NCBI GenBank assembly: GCA_900751885.1
Contig: CAADTH010000034.1
Span: 124,001 to 188,000, forward strand
Direction of reading: 5' to 3'
From: Clostridia bacterium
GTDB lineage: Bacteria; Bacillota; Clostridia; UBA1381
DNA length: 64,000 nt
This document shows, piece by piece, positions 1 through 9,183 of this stretch. The stretch's first letter is position 1, and each line of letters starts with the position of its first letter. Both the position numbers and the translations under genes were made by a program. The notes below the pieces were generated by a model. That model saw nothing but the letters and a program-made list of their open reading frames with translations, did no database searches and was not told the origin of the DNA.

Positions 1-818
1 TGACAGCTTAGACTGCTTTTAAACGTACCGCTGGAACCCCAAAGCAAAAATACAAATCCGGGTACTTCAGAACCATATTTTGAGTATGTCAGGCTGAGCA
101 GTTGGAATGATACCATTAACGTTGTCACGGGTTCCAGCTTGAATAGTCCATCAAGAGCGTCTGTGCATTCCTTAGGTGACGCTTCAACATGTTCAATTGT
201 TAAACTGCCGCTATCAAGCTCAGCGTGTGTATTATCCATCTTTTTTTGTGAGATAACGCCGCCTGAATGTACATAGTCAAAGTTATCTGTAAAACCAGTA
301 TATTTATATATACGATGTACATCCCGTTCTGCAGCCATACACTGAACCGTCATCCCAAAGAGCTTCGGATTTGCTATGATTGTGTCGTGATCAAAATGAT
401 CAGCAAGGTAATTTTGATTCGATACAAGGCTCATGGGAAGTTTTATCGGAGGTAGATCTGAGCCGTGTATACCCACAGATATACTGGATGTGATTTCTCC
501 ATTTGAGTAATACTCATATGTCTTATCTTTAACATATGGTACCTTAGAGCATATAAAGGTTTCTTTATCACCGGTATCACTGACTTTAACATGTACTACT
601 CCATGCTTATTGCTTTTTATATAGCCATCACTCAGCCTATGCATAAACTGATGTCCTTTTTTTTTAGATGGATATTTCTTATGCTGATTATTACTATAAG
701 TATTGTAGCAGTATGATGCTTTGCTTCTCTGTTTTTTTTGTTTCTCTTGGATAGAGGTAATATACATATCAAATATATCATTATCTTCTTCCAGTGTTGT
801 GTATTCTAATTCATCCAT
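1..818 (-). CDS. DUF927-like P-loop protein, C-terminus beyond the window edge
   Basis: An uninterrupted frame of 272 codons runs from an ATG at 818 off the left edge. AAGGAG lies about 9 bases before the start. The N-terminal 60 residues are polar and lysine-rich, with no signal peptide. Near the cut end the protein reads GFVFLLWGSSGTFKSSL, a Walker A-like P-loop (GxxGTxKS). The hydrophobic strand before this loop and the overall order resemble the DUF927 helicase/primase-associated proteins of phages, plasmids and integrative elements. The family call is inference from that pattern. The P-loop is what can be seen directly. The small gene at 911-1126 lies just upstream in the same direction and probably shares its transcript. 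Confidence 0.55.
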   Translation of the reverse strand, partial: MDELEYTTLEEDNDIFDMYITSIQEKQKKQRSKASYCYNTYSNNQHKKYPSKKKGHQFMHRLSDGYIKSNKHGVVHVKVSDTGDKETFICSKVPYVKDKTYEYYSNGEITSSISVGIHGSDLPPIKLPMSLVSNQNYLADHFDHDTIIANPKLFGMTVQCMAAERDVHRIYKYTGFTDNFDYVHSGGVISQKKMDNTHAELDSGSLTIEHVEASPKECTDALDGLFKLEPVTTLMVSFQLLSLTYSKYGSEVPGFVFLLWGSSGTFKSSLSC

Positions 819-910
819 AAATATTTCTCCTTCTGTTTGTTCTACGATTCTATTATCTGTGTTTTGAACAGCAGTATATGGTATGAAACCCATATACTGC
901 TGTTCTCCCG

Positions 911-1126
911 CTAGTTTATGGATGTAGCTATATTGTTGTTAAGTTGTTTGTTCTGTGCAAATTTTTCTAAATCTAAAATTTTTTGTTGTAGATCAATAAT
1001 ATTATTTAAGACTCTTGCAAAACATTCCTTAACTTTGATATTCTGAGTGCGAGACTTTAAAACAATACAGTCTAGTTCAGCATTCATAAGAATATGCACT
1101 AATTCATCAATATTAGAGCCTGACAT
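911..1126 (-). CDS. small coiled-coil hypothetical protein
   Basis: This 71-residue protein is preceded by a strong AAGGAGG site about 9 bases before the ATG. It is mostly helical and heptad-like (NNIIDLQQKILDLEKFAQN), with no membrane segment, signal peptide or cysteine motif beyond two scattered cysteines. It lies 92 bases upstream of the DUF927-like gene on the same strand and may be co-transcribed with it. I do not recognise the family. A small oligomerising accessory or regulatory protein of a mobile element is the best guess. Confidence 0.5.
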   Translation of the reverse strand: MSGSNIDELVHILMNAELDCIVLKSRTQNIKVKECFARVLNNIIDLQQKILDLEKFAQNKQLNNNIATSIN

Positions 1127-1315
1127 TATTTAGTCCTCCTTACATGATTCATTTGATATTCAAATATCTTTCGCTTAAGCAAATGCAGTATAGCACATTA
1201 AAAATGACAATGAATCTCAAATTCACAAAAAAATAAGGATAAATTTCTTTGTGAAAATCGTTAAATTTATAAAAGTATTTTTAATTAATAATAAGTGATT
1301 TTATATATATTTTTT

Positions 1316-2782
1316 TTAAACATCTCTTTGATAAAATTCTTCATACGAGAGTTCTGTAATCAAATATAGATAGTCGCTAAAACCAAAAAATATATATACT
1401 TTGCTAACAACCGATGAAAATGAGTATATTCCCTCCTCCTCATCTATTTCTTCTGTTTTCCCAACCTCCATATCATAAAACATGGAATTGAAGTAATGTT
1501 CTAGTTTTCCCTGGCAATCGTCAAATTTAAAAGATATATTAAGATCTGATATATGGGTTTCATCATCAAGGTCATCATCGAGATCATCATCAATATTATG
1601 TGTTAGGCCATAACCCAATTGATATATTGCATTTTCTGAAGCATACATTTTAAATTTGCCGTTAAACAAAATGTCTTTGTAAAGCGCCATAAATGTGTCA
1701 CCGCTATCTTTAATTTTAAGCGGAATAGATTCTTTATAATTTTGAGATGCCTTCTCTAAGATTTCTTTACATTCTCCAAAATCATATTCATTATATAATT
1801 CATCAATGTATAATGATTTTTTAATGTTTGTATTTAAAGAATTTACTTCTCTTAAAATACCATAAAGTACATTTTTAAATACAAACGAAAGAGCGTTAAA
1901 TAAAAACCCAGCTGATTTCGTGTAGTCGTGATATTTAGATACCTTATATTGCCTTACTAACCATTCTAGTGAAGCGCCACATCCAAATAAGGTTAATGGC
2001 TGAACCATATTCGCAAAACAGATATCCTCAGAATCCGATTTAGATTTATAAATTTTCATTGCAGTAATAATACCATATAATCGTTCTGCTAAATGGAGCT
2101 GTAGAGTAGTGTCACAAGAATTGTACAGATTTTGTATCTCTGGCAGCCACTTATGATTAACATCCCATATAGTATACATTTTAAGCTGTTTTCGTATGGA
2201 ATTTGTTGATGAAGCATAAAAATAATCTAAAATACCAGAGTATTTCTTGTCAACAAAAAGTATATTATTGACAGTACGGAAAATGTAGTCATGATATATC
2301 TTACTAAATTTATACATATAATAAGCAAAATTTTTATAGTAAACATTAGTTGTATAGTGAATATACTCACAGTTTTCTTTACCAGAGTTGTCGCAATTGC
2401 ATCTGTCAAGATAATTTCTTTTCTCTTTTGGTTTGTCAGCATATTTTTCTTTTAAATACTCATTACGCCGAATAACACCAAACTCCCTTAATGCATCTAG
2501 GTCATCTGAATGATATGTAATTGCCAATATACGAATATGTTCATATAGATTAAACACTACATCTTGAAGCAATTTTTTGGATAAACTATCCTGAGTAATA
2601 TGTAGTTCTGAAAAAACGCAATTAGCTGTCTCTTTGTGTTCATTGAAATATTGTTCTATCATATTTGATGCAGAGTTTAGAATACAATCTATTTTAGGAT
2701 GATTCTTAAATAGGTTTTCGTCATATATAAACTCGTATAAATTATTTTTTATATCACTGTCAATTGTCTTGCCTCTAGGCAT
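1316..2782 (-). CDS. hypothetical protein, 488 aa
   Basis: This is a long, AT-rich, clearly coding frame of unknown function. The ATG at 2782 is preferred because AAGGAG sits about 8 bases before it. An in-frame GTG at 2791 directly abuts that ribosome site and is unlikely to be used. The protein has no signal peptide and no clear membrane segment. It contains a cysteine cluster around residues 130-140 (CNCDNSGKENC) that could bind a metal. Near residue 400 there is a short acidic repeat (DDDLDDDLDDE). High AT content and isolation from housekeeping genes suggest accessory DNA. I do not recognise the family. Confidence 0.6.
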   Translation of the reverse strand: MPRGKTIDSDIKNNLYEFIYDENLFKNHPKIDCILNSASNMIEQYFNEHKETANCVFSELHITQDSLSKKLLQDVVFNLYEHIRILAITYHSDDLDALREFGVIRRNEYLKEKYADKPKEKRNYLDRCNCDNSGKENCEYIHYTTNVYYKNFAYYMYKFSKIYHDYIFRTVNNILFVDKKYSGILDYFYASSTNSIRKQLKMYTIWDVNHKWLPEIQNLYNSCDTTLQLHLAERLYGIITAMKIYKSKSDSEDICFANMVQPLTLFGCGASLEWLVRQYKVSKYHDYTKSAGFLFNALSFVFKNVLYGILREVNSLNTNIKKSLYIDELYNEYDFGECKEILEKASQNYKESIPLKIKDSGDTFMALYKDILFNGKFKMYASENAIYQLGYGLTHNIDDDLDDDLDDETHISDLNISFKFDDCQGKLEHYFNSMFYDMEVGKTEEIDEEEGIYSFSSVVSKVYIFFGFSDYLYLITELSYEEFYQRDV

Positions 2783-2967
2783 AATAATCACTCCTTAAAA
2801 ATATTTATCAATAAATTCCATCATGTAGCTTATGGGAATATCCGAATCTTTGTATGCTTTCTTTCGATTTTATAATTTAAAACTAAGACCTTTCATAAAT
2901 CGTAATTCCTTCCTCCTCTATTATCCCATGGAATCACCGTCAATAGTCTCATTTCGTTTTCACAATA

Positions 2968-4248
2968 TTATTGAGTGTTTAGATGTGAATATACTTTCCA
3001 AATCATTGCAGCTGTTTCTGCTCTTGTGATTGCATCCTGTCCTCGAAAGGTTCCATCCGTATAGCCTGAAATAAGGCCATTTTTTGTTGCACAGTAAACC
3101 TCTTTCTGAAATTCTTCCGAGATAGACCATGCATCAGAGAACATGTCTGATAACAGATGTGGCTGGGCTTGTATTATCTGATAATCTACTGTATCGGGAG
3201 CGGTAGGAAAAGATCCGCTTTTTAGCAGGGTACTTATTCGCTTAGCTTCCTGTTCCGAAAAATCACTGATGATAACACTATTTGAATCTATTGCTTCCAT
3301 AACACGCGGTGATACGATAACTGTGTTATCCAAAATGAAATTGAGATAATTGTTGCCTGAATCTTTACGCTCTGAAGCATATTTAGTTGCTTCATAAAAT
3401 TTGTTTTTTCCGTCATATGTAAGAGAAACCTCTACATAATGCACAGCATTACCATTCTTAGATGTTTTACTATAACGGTGTTGAGCAGTTTTTACATCAT
3501 TCCCATCCAGCATTACGCTACCATCAGCATTTGTAATTTTAAATTCACCCTTAGCAGAAAGTAGAGGTAGTATGTCTGATATATGTTCAATATCATCAAT
3601 CGTTATTTTTAACTCATTATGTAAGCTGTTTTGACTTACATAAACTTTTGTTATGTCGAATGAGGTCATACGGGTTAGTAAAACTGTCTCAATGATGGCT
3701 GATTCATCTTCTGTTAATACGTTATCATATGTTAGGGTTATGATACTGCCGCCGCTTAAATCCAAAGTGTCATATTTGCAGAATTTTGATAAGGCGGCTG
3801 CCACTTCTTCTCTTGTGGCGGCTTGATTTGGCTTAAAGCAGCCATCCTCATAGTCATCCATATAGGCTTTTATATTGGTGGCAAAAATGATATATGGCGC
3901 AAACCAGTCGGAACTTGTTACATCTGAATAGGAAATATCATAATCACGAAATTCTGACTTTAAACTTTCCCATTCTGTATCTGTTTCGCTGCTTGTAAGC
4001 ATGCTGACCAGCATTTTGGCAAGCTCTGCTCTCGTTACAGTTTTCTCAGGGTGAAAGCTTCCGTCAGGGTATCCGTCGAAAATATCCAATACAGCCATGT
4101 CATTGATATAGGAAAACGCCCAGTGTCCTGATGGCACATCACTGAATTTTTGGGATATGACTTTATCATCATATATGGCCAACACAGAATTTGGAAATAG
4201 AGATGCTATAATGACTGTTGCTATCAGGATGCTAATTATTTTTTTCAT
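2968..4248 (-). CDS. secreted SLH protein with a SecD-type P1 domain between SLH motifs 2 and 3
   Basis: A signal peptide covers residues 1-24. SLH motif 1 lies at about 35-82 (FSDVPSGHWAF, DGYPDGSFHPEKTVTRAE), SLH 2 at about 107-155 and SLH 3 at about 370-420 (GLISGYTDGTFRGQDAITRAE). Between SLH 2 and 3, residues about 165-350 look like the extracytoplasmic P1 region of SecD. They carry a counterpart of the SecD GLDLxGG signature (LDLSGGSIITL), then VSLTYDGKNKFYEATKYA, LNFILDNTVIVSPRV and FSEQEAKRISTLLKSGSFP. The SecD transmembrane helices are absent. SLH domains bind pyruvylated secondary cell-wall polymers, so the protein is probably exported and wall-attached. It is 8 bases downstream of the SLH gene at 4257 and is the last gene of the zinc-ribbon operon. 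The domain order is seen in the sequence; the SecD relationship is pattern recognition, and the role is unknown. Confidence 0.8.
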   Translation of the reverse strand: MKKIISILIATVIIASLFPNSVLAIYDDKVISQKFSDVPSGHWAFSYINDMAVLDIFDGYPDGSFHPEKTVTRAELAKMLVSMLTSSETDTEWESLKSEFRDYDISYSDVTSSDWFAPYIIFATNIKAYMDDYEDGCFKPNQAATREEVAAALSKFCKYDTLDLSGGSIITLTYDNVLTEDESAIIETVLLTRMTSFDITKVYVSQNSLHNELKITIDDIEHISDILPLLSAKGEFKITNADGSVMLDGNDVKTAQHRYSKTSKNGNAVHYVEVSLTYDGKNKFYEATKYASERKDSGNNYLNFILDNTVIVSPRVMEAIDSNSVIISDFSEQEAKRISTLLKSGSFPTAPDTVDYQIIQAQPHLLSDMFSDAWSISEEFQKEVYCATKNGLISGYTDGTFRGQDAITRAETAAMIWKVYSHLNTQ

Positions 4249-4256
4249 TGTAGTCT

Positions 4257-6053
4257 TTACCTTTCTTTTATTACTCTGATGGAGCCTCGAGTATCATAAA
4301 AATATATTGTATTTTCATCATTCAGAAAAATTTGTGTCGCTTCATCATAATAGTGGGATGGTTTAGGAATGCTTTGAAAATCCAGAACATCAACATTTGT
4401 GCTGGTGTCTATACTTAATTTTGTTAATTTCGTGTTCAACTCGCATTTTGTTATTGTTCCGTCATCATTCCATACATAAAAGCTGCTATTGTAATATCCC
4501 ATGCGACTTCCAACCGGCTTGCTATATCGCAAAAATTCCCAATCGTCTGAAACAAAATCATATCTACGTAACTCGCCGGAATCAGAAGATATATGTTTAG
4601 AAAATTTATAGCGATTACTTCCGGATGTTATCTTAAATCCTAACTCATCATTATAACCTTCCAACGCCAATGGACTGCCGACTTCATCCTTTGAACATAC
4701 ACTGCATGTGTCAGCGACTTTTATCGTTGCATAATGATGTACTTTTTTATCATTTAATCCATAATAATCTGTTATATTTTCGAAATAACCCGTCAAAATA
4801 AGACCGTCTGTGGTTTCATCATAATAAAGACGATCTACAGAGAAATTCTTATAATGTTCAATAATTGGATTCTCCTGCTCACCCTCTTCAAAATTAGAAA
4901 GATTCTCCTCTGCCGGCTCTGGTGTCGGCGTTGTATCAACGGTCACTTCATCATCAAATTTTCCATCTTCTCTAAGCTCCAGATTCGATACGTCCAGCAA
5001 CATGGTTTTCTTTTCAGAATTCATATCAATTTTATAAACAGCATCGTCATCTTTATCATAGTAGTACAAATTACCATCATTATCAGATGTCATCATATTC
5101 CATGTATTAGAAATATTTGCTTTTGTGACCGTATCAATTACATATGGTTTTTCAGGCTCTGGTGTGGGAGTCGGCTCCGGTGTTGCTGTGGGTTTAACAG
5201 TTGGACTAGGTGTCGGCTTCTCTGTAGGTTTAGCTGTCGGCTTTGCTGTTGGTGAAGCAGTAACAACTGGTTTTTGTGTTGGTTCCGGATCACCCAGCTT
5301 CCAGTCGTCATCTTCCTCAATGGGAGTGGTCGTGGGAGTAGGTGCAGCGTCAAACTGCTTATTATCATTGCCATACTGGTATGCTCTCCACAGCATAGCG
5401 GCGGCTTCTGCTCTTGTAATGGATTCCTGACCTCTGAAGGTTCTATCGTCATATCCAGACACAAGCCCTCTTTCAATGGCTGTGGCAATATATCTTTTTG
5501 CGTCGCTTGAAATTGAGCTTACATCGGTAAACATTGTGCTTAAAATAGACTCGTCTGCTCCTGCCGTATCATAGCCCTTTAGCTTTACCAATGCAACAGC
5601 AATATCTTCTCTTAATGCAGGCTGGTTTGGATAATAATAATTTCCATTAGCCGTTGAATATCCGCTTAAATATGACTTTGCCGCATTAATATACGGAGTG
5701 TACCAATCCGAGGCAGCAGTATCATTAAAGTATTTTTCTATATATGATGTGTTTATGGACAGTCCTGCTGTGACAGCCATAATTTTAGCAAACTCTGCTC
5801 TGGTCACAGTATTTTCAGGATAAAATCTTCCGTCAGGATAGCCGTCAAGCACTCCTCTTTCCACCATTTCACCCACATAAGAGAATGCCCAGTGGCCGGA
5901 AGCCACATCACCAAACTTTTGTGTATATGTTTTTGTTGGTTTATTTTGATTTTCCTCTCCGTAATTTACGGCCGATACCGGAATAAATAATGCAGTAATC
6001 AGCGCAAAAGCAGTAATCAGTGCTGTAAGAGTTTTTCCTTTTGTTTTCATCAT
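4257..6053 (-). CDS. SLH-anchored surface protein with Pro/Thr linker and propeller-like C-terminus
   Basis: A signal peptide (to about residue 28) is followed by three SLH motifs at about 45-90, 108-157 and 172-222, with DGYPDGRFYPENTVTRAE and SGYDDRTFRGQESITRAE. Residues about 235-300 form a low-complexity linker of TAKPTEKPTPSPT type, a usual spacer through the wall. The remaining 300 residues have repeated aromatic/acidic strands (NLYYYDKDDDAVYKID) and resemble a beta-propeller or DUF5050-type sensor domain. The ATG at 6053 has GGAGAG upstream; a second ATG follows immediately. The protein is a full-length paralogue of the one at 32816-34546. It lies 94 bases after the DUF805 gene in the same operon. 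Its ligand is unknown. Confidence 0.85.
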   Translation of the reverse strand: MMKTKGKTLTALITAFALITALFIPVSAVNYGEENQNKPTKTYTQKFGDVASGHWAFSYVGEMVERGVLDGYPDGRFYPENTVTRAEFAKIMAVTAGLSINTSYIEKYFNDTAASDWYTPYINAAKSYLSGYSTANGNYYYPNQPALREDIAVALVKLKGYDTAGADESILSTMFTDVSSISSDAKRYIATAIERGLVSGYDDRTFRGQESITRAEAAAMLWRAYQYGNDNKQFDAAPTPTTTPIEEDDDWKLGDPEPTQKPVVTASPTAKPTAKPTEKPTPSPTVKPTATPEPTPTPEPEKPYVIDTVTKANISNTWNMMTSDNDGNLYYYDKDDDAVYKIDMNSEKKTMLLDVSNLELREDGKFDDEVTVDTTPTPEPAEENLSNFEEGEQENPIIEHYKNFSVDRLYYDETTDGLILTGYFENITDYYGLNDKKVHHYATIKVADTCSVCSKDEVGSPLALEGYNDELGFKITSGSNRYKFSKHISSDSGELRRYDFVSDDWEFLRYSKPVGSRMGYYNSSFYVWNDDGTITKCELNTKLTKLSIDTSTNVDVLDFQSIPKPSHYYDEATQIFLNDENTIYFYDTRGSIRVIKER

Positions 6054-6147
6054 TTGTTCTCTCCTTTTTCTTTAAAATTCTGTTTTATTAAATAAGTCAC
6101 ATAGTTAAATCCCTTCTGATACCGGCAGTGCTTAATATCTGTAATAA

Positions 6148-6708
6148 TTAAAGACCATACATATTTGCCCTCGGTTCTCCCTCTGTGCAAACAAGAACCA
6201 AAAGCCATATTGCACCGATAAGTGGAATAAGTGAAATGAAGTACCACCCACCTGATTTACCAATGTCGTGAAGCCGTCTTACCGTAACAGCTAATGATGG
6301 AATAATAAATGCTAAGCTTGACAGACTTACCAAAACAGTAAATACCGGCATTTCTATGATGATATCCAATATAGCCGCAACAATAAGACCAACACCATAA
6401 AACAACGCATAGAATAGCGAAAATCCCCAAAACTCTTTTCTTCTTGCCCTGCCGCTGAAATCAGCATAATGCTTCATGCATTTTTTAAATCCGTCAAATA
6501 AAGATATTTCCGGTATAGGATTTACAGGCGCTCCCTGCGGTTGAGCGTTATAGGGCACAGAATTCCCCTGAGGCTGATATTGCTGCTGTGTATTTCCGGT
6601 ATTCGCTCCGGCAGCGGCATTATTATAATCTGTTGTTCTGGCTCCGCATTGCATACAAAACGCATTTCCCTCTTTCAGCTCTGCTCCGCATTTTCCACAA
6701 TATTTCAT
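6148..6708 (-). CDS. zinc-ribbon DUF805 membrane protein
   Basis: This 186-residue protein starts with a zinc ribbon (CGKCGAELKEGNAFCMQCG, residues 4-22). A glutamine/asparagine-rich spacer follows, then a DUF805 (YhaH-type) membrane domain from about residue 70. The DUF805 hallmarks are GRARRKEFWGFSLFY and VRRLHDIGKSGGW, and there are four predicted membrane helices. An AGGAG-type site lies upstream, and the gene is 18 bases after its upstream neighbour. DUF805 proteins have no established biochemical function. The ribbon shares its layout with those of the other four-cysteine proteins in this operon, which suggests a common partner. Confidence 0.85.
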   Translation of the reverse strand: MKYCGKCGAELKEGNAFCMQCGARTTDYNNAAAGANTGNTQQQYQPQGNSVPYNAQPQGAPVNPIPEISLFDGFKKCMKHYADFSGRARRKEFWGFSLFYALFYGVGLIVAAILDIIIEMPVFTVLVSLSSLAFIIPSLAVTVRRLHDIGKSGGWYFISLIPLIGAIWLLVLVCTEGEPRANMYGL

Positions 6709-6726
6709 TTTTTTCTCTCCTTTGAA

Positions 6727-7962
6727 TTATTTATTTCTATATGAATATAAAAAGATTCGATCTAAATCATCATAATTTTCTGCAGCGATTGCTGCCATGA
6801 CACATGGTGTTTCATTATTCTCTAAAAGATGTCTTAATTCCCCTAATGATTTATCCCATGCACTTCCTTCATCATAGTTATAGTAAATATTTAGATATTG
6901 ATAATTACCATCATAATCCTCTAACATAATCTCCATGCCTTCTTCATCTCCGCTGATAAAATAAGCGGCTCCGGTGTAATAGTGAATATTATGATTTCTG
7001 TTCCATGATTGTATGGTGTCTGAATGATCTGACTTCAGTTCAGCCAGTTTTTCATCAGCCCATTTTTTGTTTTCCATTTTAAATTCTGTTGCTTTTATAT
7101 ATGGGAGGATATCGGTGTATCTTTCATCATTTTTTGCACTTTGTGATGATATCTTATCCATTTTTTCTTTTATCGCCGTGATATTACGTCCGGCATTATT
7201 TTGAATCAGACTTTCAACTTCAGCTAATCTCTGATAATCAAGGCCTTCCTGACGAAGTTTGGAAATCTTCTCCTTTGTTTTATCTGAAACAAATATTGAA
7301 TCTGCTTGGTCAGCGGCATTATCAATCATATTTTTTGTTGTGCTGCTGATATATGTAACATCCGTATCATATAAGCTGTTGTACGCCATATTATAAAGCT
7401 CCAGCGCTTGCTGGTTTTCTGTTTTGTACATATAAAATAAAAATACAGCAGTGAGAAATACAGCAATACTGAGTCCTACAATAATTCCTATTTTTCCGCC
7501 CGATGAATGTGCTGAATTGCCTGAATAAGAATTGTAGTTTGCCGGAGATAACGGAGCGGTTGTGGAGCTTCCGTTATTCCATTCATATTGTGCCTCCGAT
7601 GACGACCACCGTGCATGTTCAATATCCCATTTGCATACAGGGCATATACCATAATCACCGTTCATAACAGATTTACACATAGGACATTTTATCTTTAGCT
7701 TTGACTTATCAATGTCTGAGCCGCACTGAATGCAAGTCATGTCTAAAGGTTTATTTTTCGCACCGCATTCAGGACATATTAATTTTGAAGATGGTTTATT
7801 TTTTATTGGTTCGGGCGCTTTAGCTGTCTGCTTATGAACAGTTGGTGCAGAATTACTGCCGGCATTAGCCGCGCTTCCGGCAGAATCGTTCATTTTGGCT
7901 CCGCATTCTGTACAAAATATAGACTTATCACTGATAAGCGCTCCGCATTTTCCGCAAAACAT
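6727..7962 (-). CDS. multi-zinc-ribbon single-pass membrane protein
   Basis: The 411-residue product has a four-cysteine ribbon at 3-21 (CGKCGALISDKSIFCTECG). A second cysteine-rich block at about 62-113 has paired CPECG, CIQCG, CPMCK and CPVCK knuckles, so two more zinc sites are likely. One membrane helix lies at about 163-185 (GIIVGLSIAVFLTAVFLFYMY). The C-terminal 220 residues are helical and charged. Topology is probably cytoplasmic ribbons with an outside helical domain. AGGAG lies upstream of the ATG. The gene sits 26 bases downstream of the next ribbon gene. Zinc-ribbon membrane proteins of this type are common in clostridia and mostly uncharacterised. No enzymatic motif is visible. 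Confidence 0.75.
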   Translation of the reverse strand: MFCGKCGALISDKSIFCTECGAKMNDSAGSAANAGSNSAPTVHKQTAKAPEPIKNKPSSKLICPECGAKNKPLDMTCIQCGSDIDKSKLKIKCPMCKSVMNGDYGICPVCKWDIEHARWSSSEAQYEWNNGSSTTAPLSPANYNSYSGNSAHSSGGKIGIIVGLSIAVFLTAVFLFYMYKTENQQALELYNMAYNSLYDTDVTYISSTTKNMIDNAADQADSIFVSDKTKEKISKLRQEGLDYQRLAEVESLIQNNAGRNITAIKEKMDKISSQSAKNDERYTDILPYIKATEFKMENKKWADEKLAELKSDHSDTIQSWNRNHNIHYYTGAAYFISGDEEGMEIMLEDYDGNYQYLNIYYNYDEGSAWDKSLGELRHLLENNETPCVMAAIAAENYDDLDRIFLYSYRNK

Positions 7963-7988
7963 AAGTTGTCACTCCTTTGTACTAATTT

Positions 7989-8567
7989 TTAGTTAAACAC
8001 AGCCTCCATGAATCCGGCTATGCCTAATACGCCTAAGTCAAGGCCGTCTATTACAACAGAATCAATGTTGTAATAAAAATTATCACCCATATCTGTGATT
8101 GAAAATACAACTTCTGCTTTTGAGTAAGTTCCGTCCTGATTGTCACATATACCTGTAAAGGTAACAATGGGGTCGGAATTATTCATTGAAGAATCCCATT
8201 TTCCATTGCTGAAAAATCTACTAAAAGCATGCCCATACGTTTCAGTCGTGCTATATCCGGCAGGCGTATCATTTTTTATTGGTGTAATATAATCCTGAGC
8301 AAATTCTTGGGCGACGTCCTGGGCGACATCATGAACAATTCCGGCAAGTTCTTCTTTAGGCATTGAATTTATTTTTATACAGATTATCAAAAATATGATT
8401 GCGCAAAGAAGTCCCACCCCACCACGAATCCAACTGACGATTGTTTCCGACTTATCTTCATAGGCATTATGCGGCGGCAATGGTGATTTTCCATAAACCG
8501 ATTGTCCGCATTTCGGACATGTATCATAATTATGTGGAATCTCGGTTCCGCAGTCCGGACAAAACAT
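7989..8567 (-). CDS. zinc-ribbon single-pass membrane protein
   Basis: This 192-residue protein begins with a ribbon (CPDCGTEIPHNYDTCPKCG, residues 3-21). A membrane helix follows at about 50-68 (GLLCAIIFLIICIKI), then an exported domain of about 120 residues rich in beta-strand pattern. GGAGG is positioned 8-10 bases before the ATG. The gene lies 12 bases after the 8580 gene. It has the same architecture as its neighbours, with cysteines inside and a variable domain outside. No known enzymatic motif is present. Confidence 0.75.
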   Translation of the reverse strand: MFCPDCGTEIPHNYDTCPKCGQSVYGKSPLPPHNAYEDKSETIVSWIRGGVGLLCAIIFLIICIKINSMPKEELAGIVHDVAQDVAQEFAQDYITPIKNDTPAGYSTTETYGHAFSRFFSNGKWDSSMNNSDPIVTFTGICDNQDGTYSKAEVVFSITDMGDNFYYNIDSVVIDGLDLGVLGIAGFMEAVFN

Positions 8568-8579
8568 TTTTATCCCCTC

Positions 8580-9179
8580 CTATTTCTTCTGATTATTTGT
8601 GCATGCTATTTCATAAAGCAGTTTTTCAAAAGTTCTGCCGTTCAACATACATGAATATGACGATACGAAATCAGGCTTTTGAGCATAGGATTGCTGCTCT
8701 TCAAAAAGAATGAAATTCGAACAAACTAAATCCGTTTTTGCTTTTTCCTGATAAATCACTCTAATCTCAAGATACTCGCAGTTTTCAGAATTAAGCTGCC
8801 GGCTCTCTGTTATACTGCACCGCTTATCAGCCATATGAGCAGAAGCCGTTACGCTATACTCTTTTCCCTTAACAATATCACTGCCCTTGTCTCTGTAAAT
8901 CACAACATAATCAACAAGATTTGAGAAATCATATATTTCTGCTGTTGGAGCGCGATAAGCTGCAAGAACCCATTTCTTGTTTATTTTATCAATTAAAAAG
9001 TGGAATGGATTTCCCGGAATATTAACATTAACAACATCCACCTTTTCTGAAGTAATAAAACCTAATCCAAGAAGGTTTTTTATCAGTATATCATTCGCTT
9101 TATTATCTTTTACTGTGCTGGCAATCGCCCAAATAACCGCTATTATAATAAGAATAATTATCGCAACAATGGTACTCAT
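8580..9179 (-). CDS. N-terminally anchored membrane protein, unknown function
   Basis: Translation most likely starts at the ATG at 9179 (MSTIVAIIILIII), four bases beyond the stop of the upstream gene and following GGGGATAGGA. A longer in-frame start would overlap the upstream gene and place charged residues before the helix. A membrane helix at residues 3-20 leaves a globular domain of about 180 residues. This is the only member of the operon's membrane set without a zinc ribbon. I do not recognise the soluble domain. Its position between ribbon genes suggests that it works with them. Confidence 0.65.
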   Translation of the reverse strand: MSTIVAIIILIIIAVIWAIASTVKDNKANDILIKNLLGLGFITSEKVDVVNVNIPGNPFHFLIDKINKKWVLAAYRAPTAEIYDFSNLVDYVVIYRDKGSDIVKGKEYSVTASAHMADKRCSITESRQLNSENCEYLEIRVIYQEKAKTDLVCSNFILFEEQQSYAQKPDFVSSYSCMLNGRTFEKLLYEIACTNNQKK

Positions 9180-9183
9180 TATC

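Noticed and set aside
5125..5430. Glycine/valine-rich open frame opposite the SLH linker
   Set aside because: It is the complement of the Pro/Thr repeat codons of the SLH gene and has no ribosome site.
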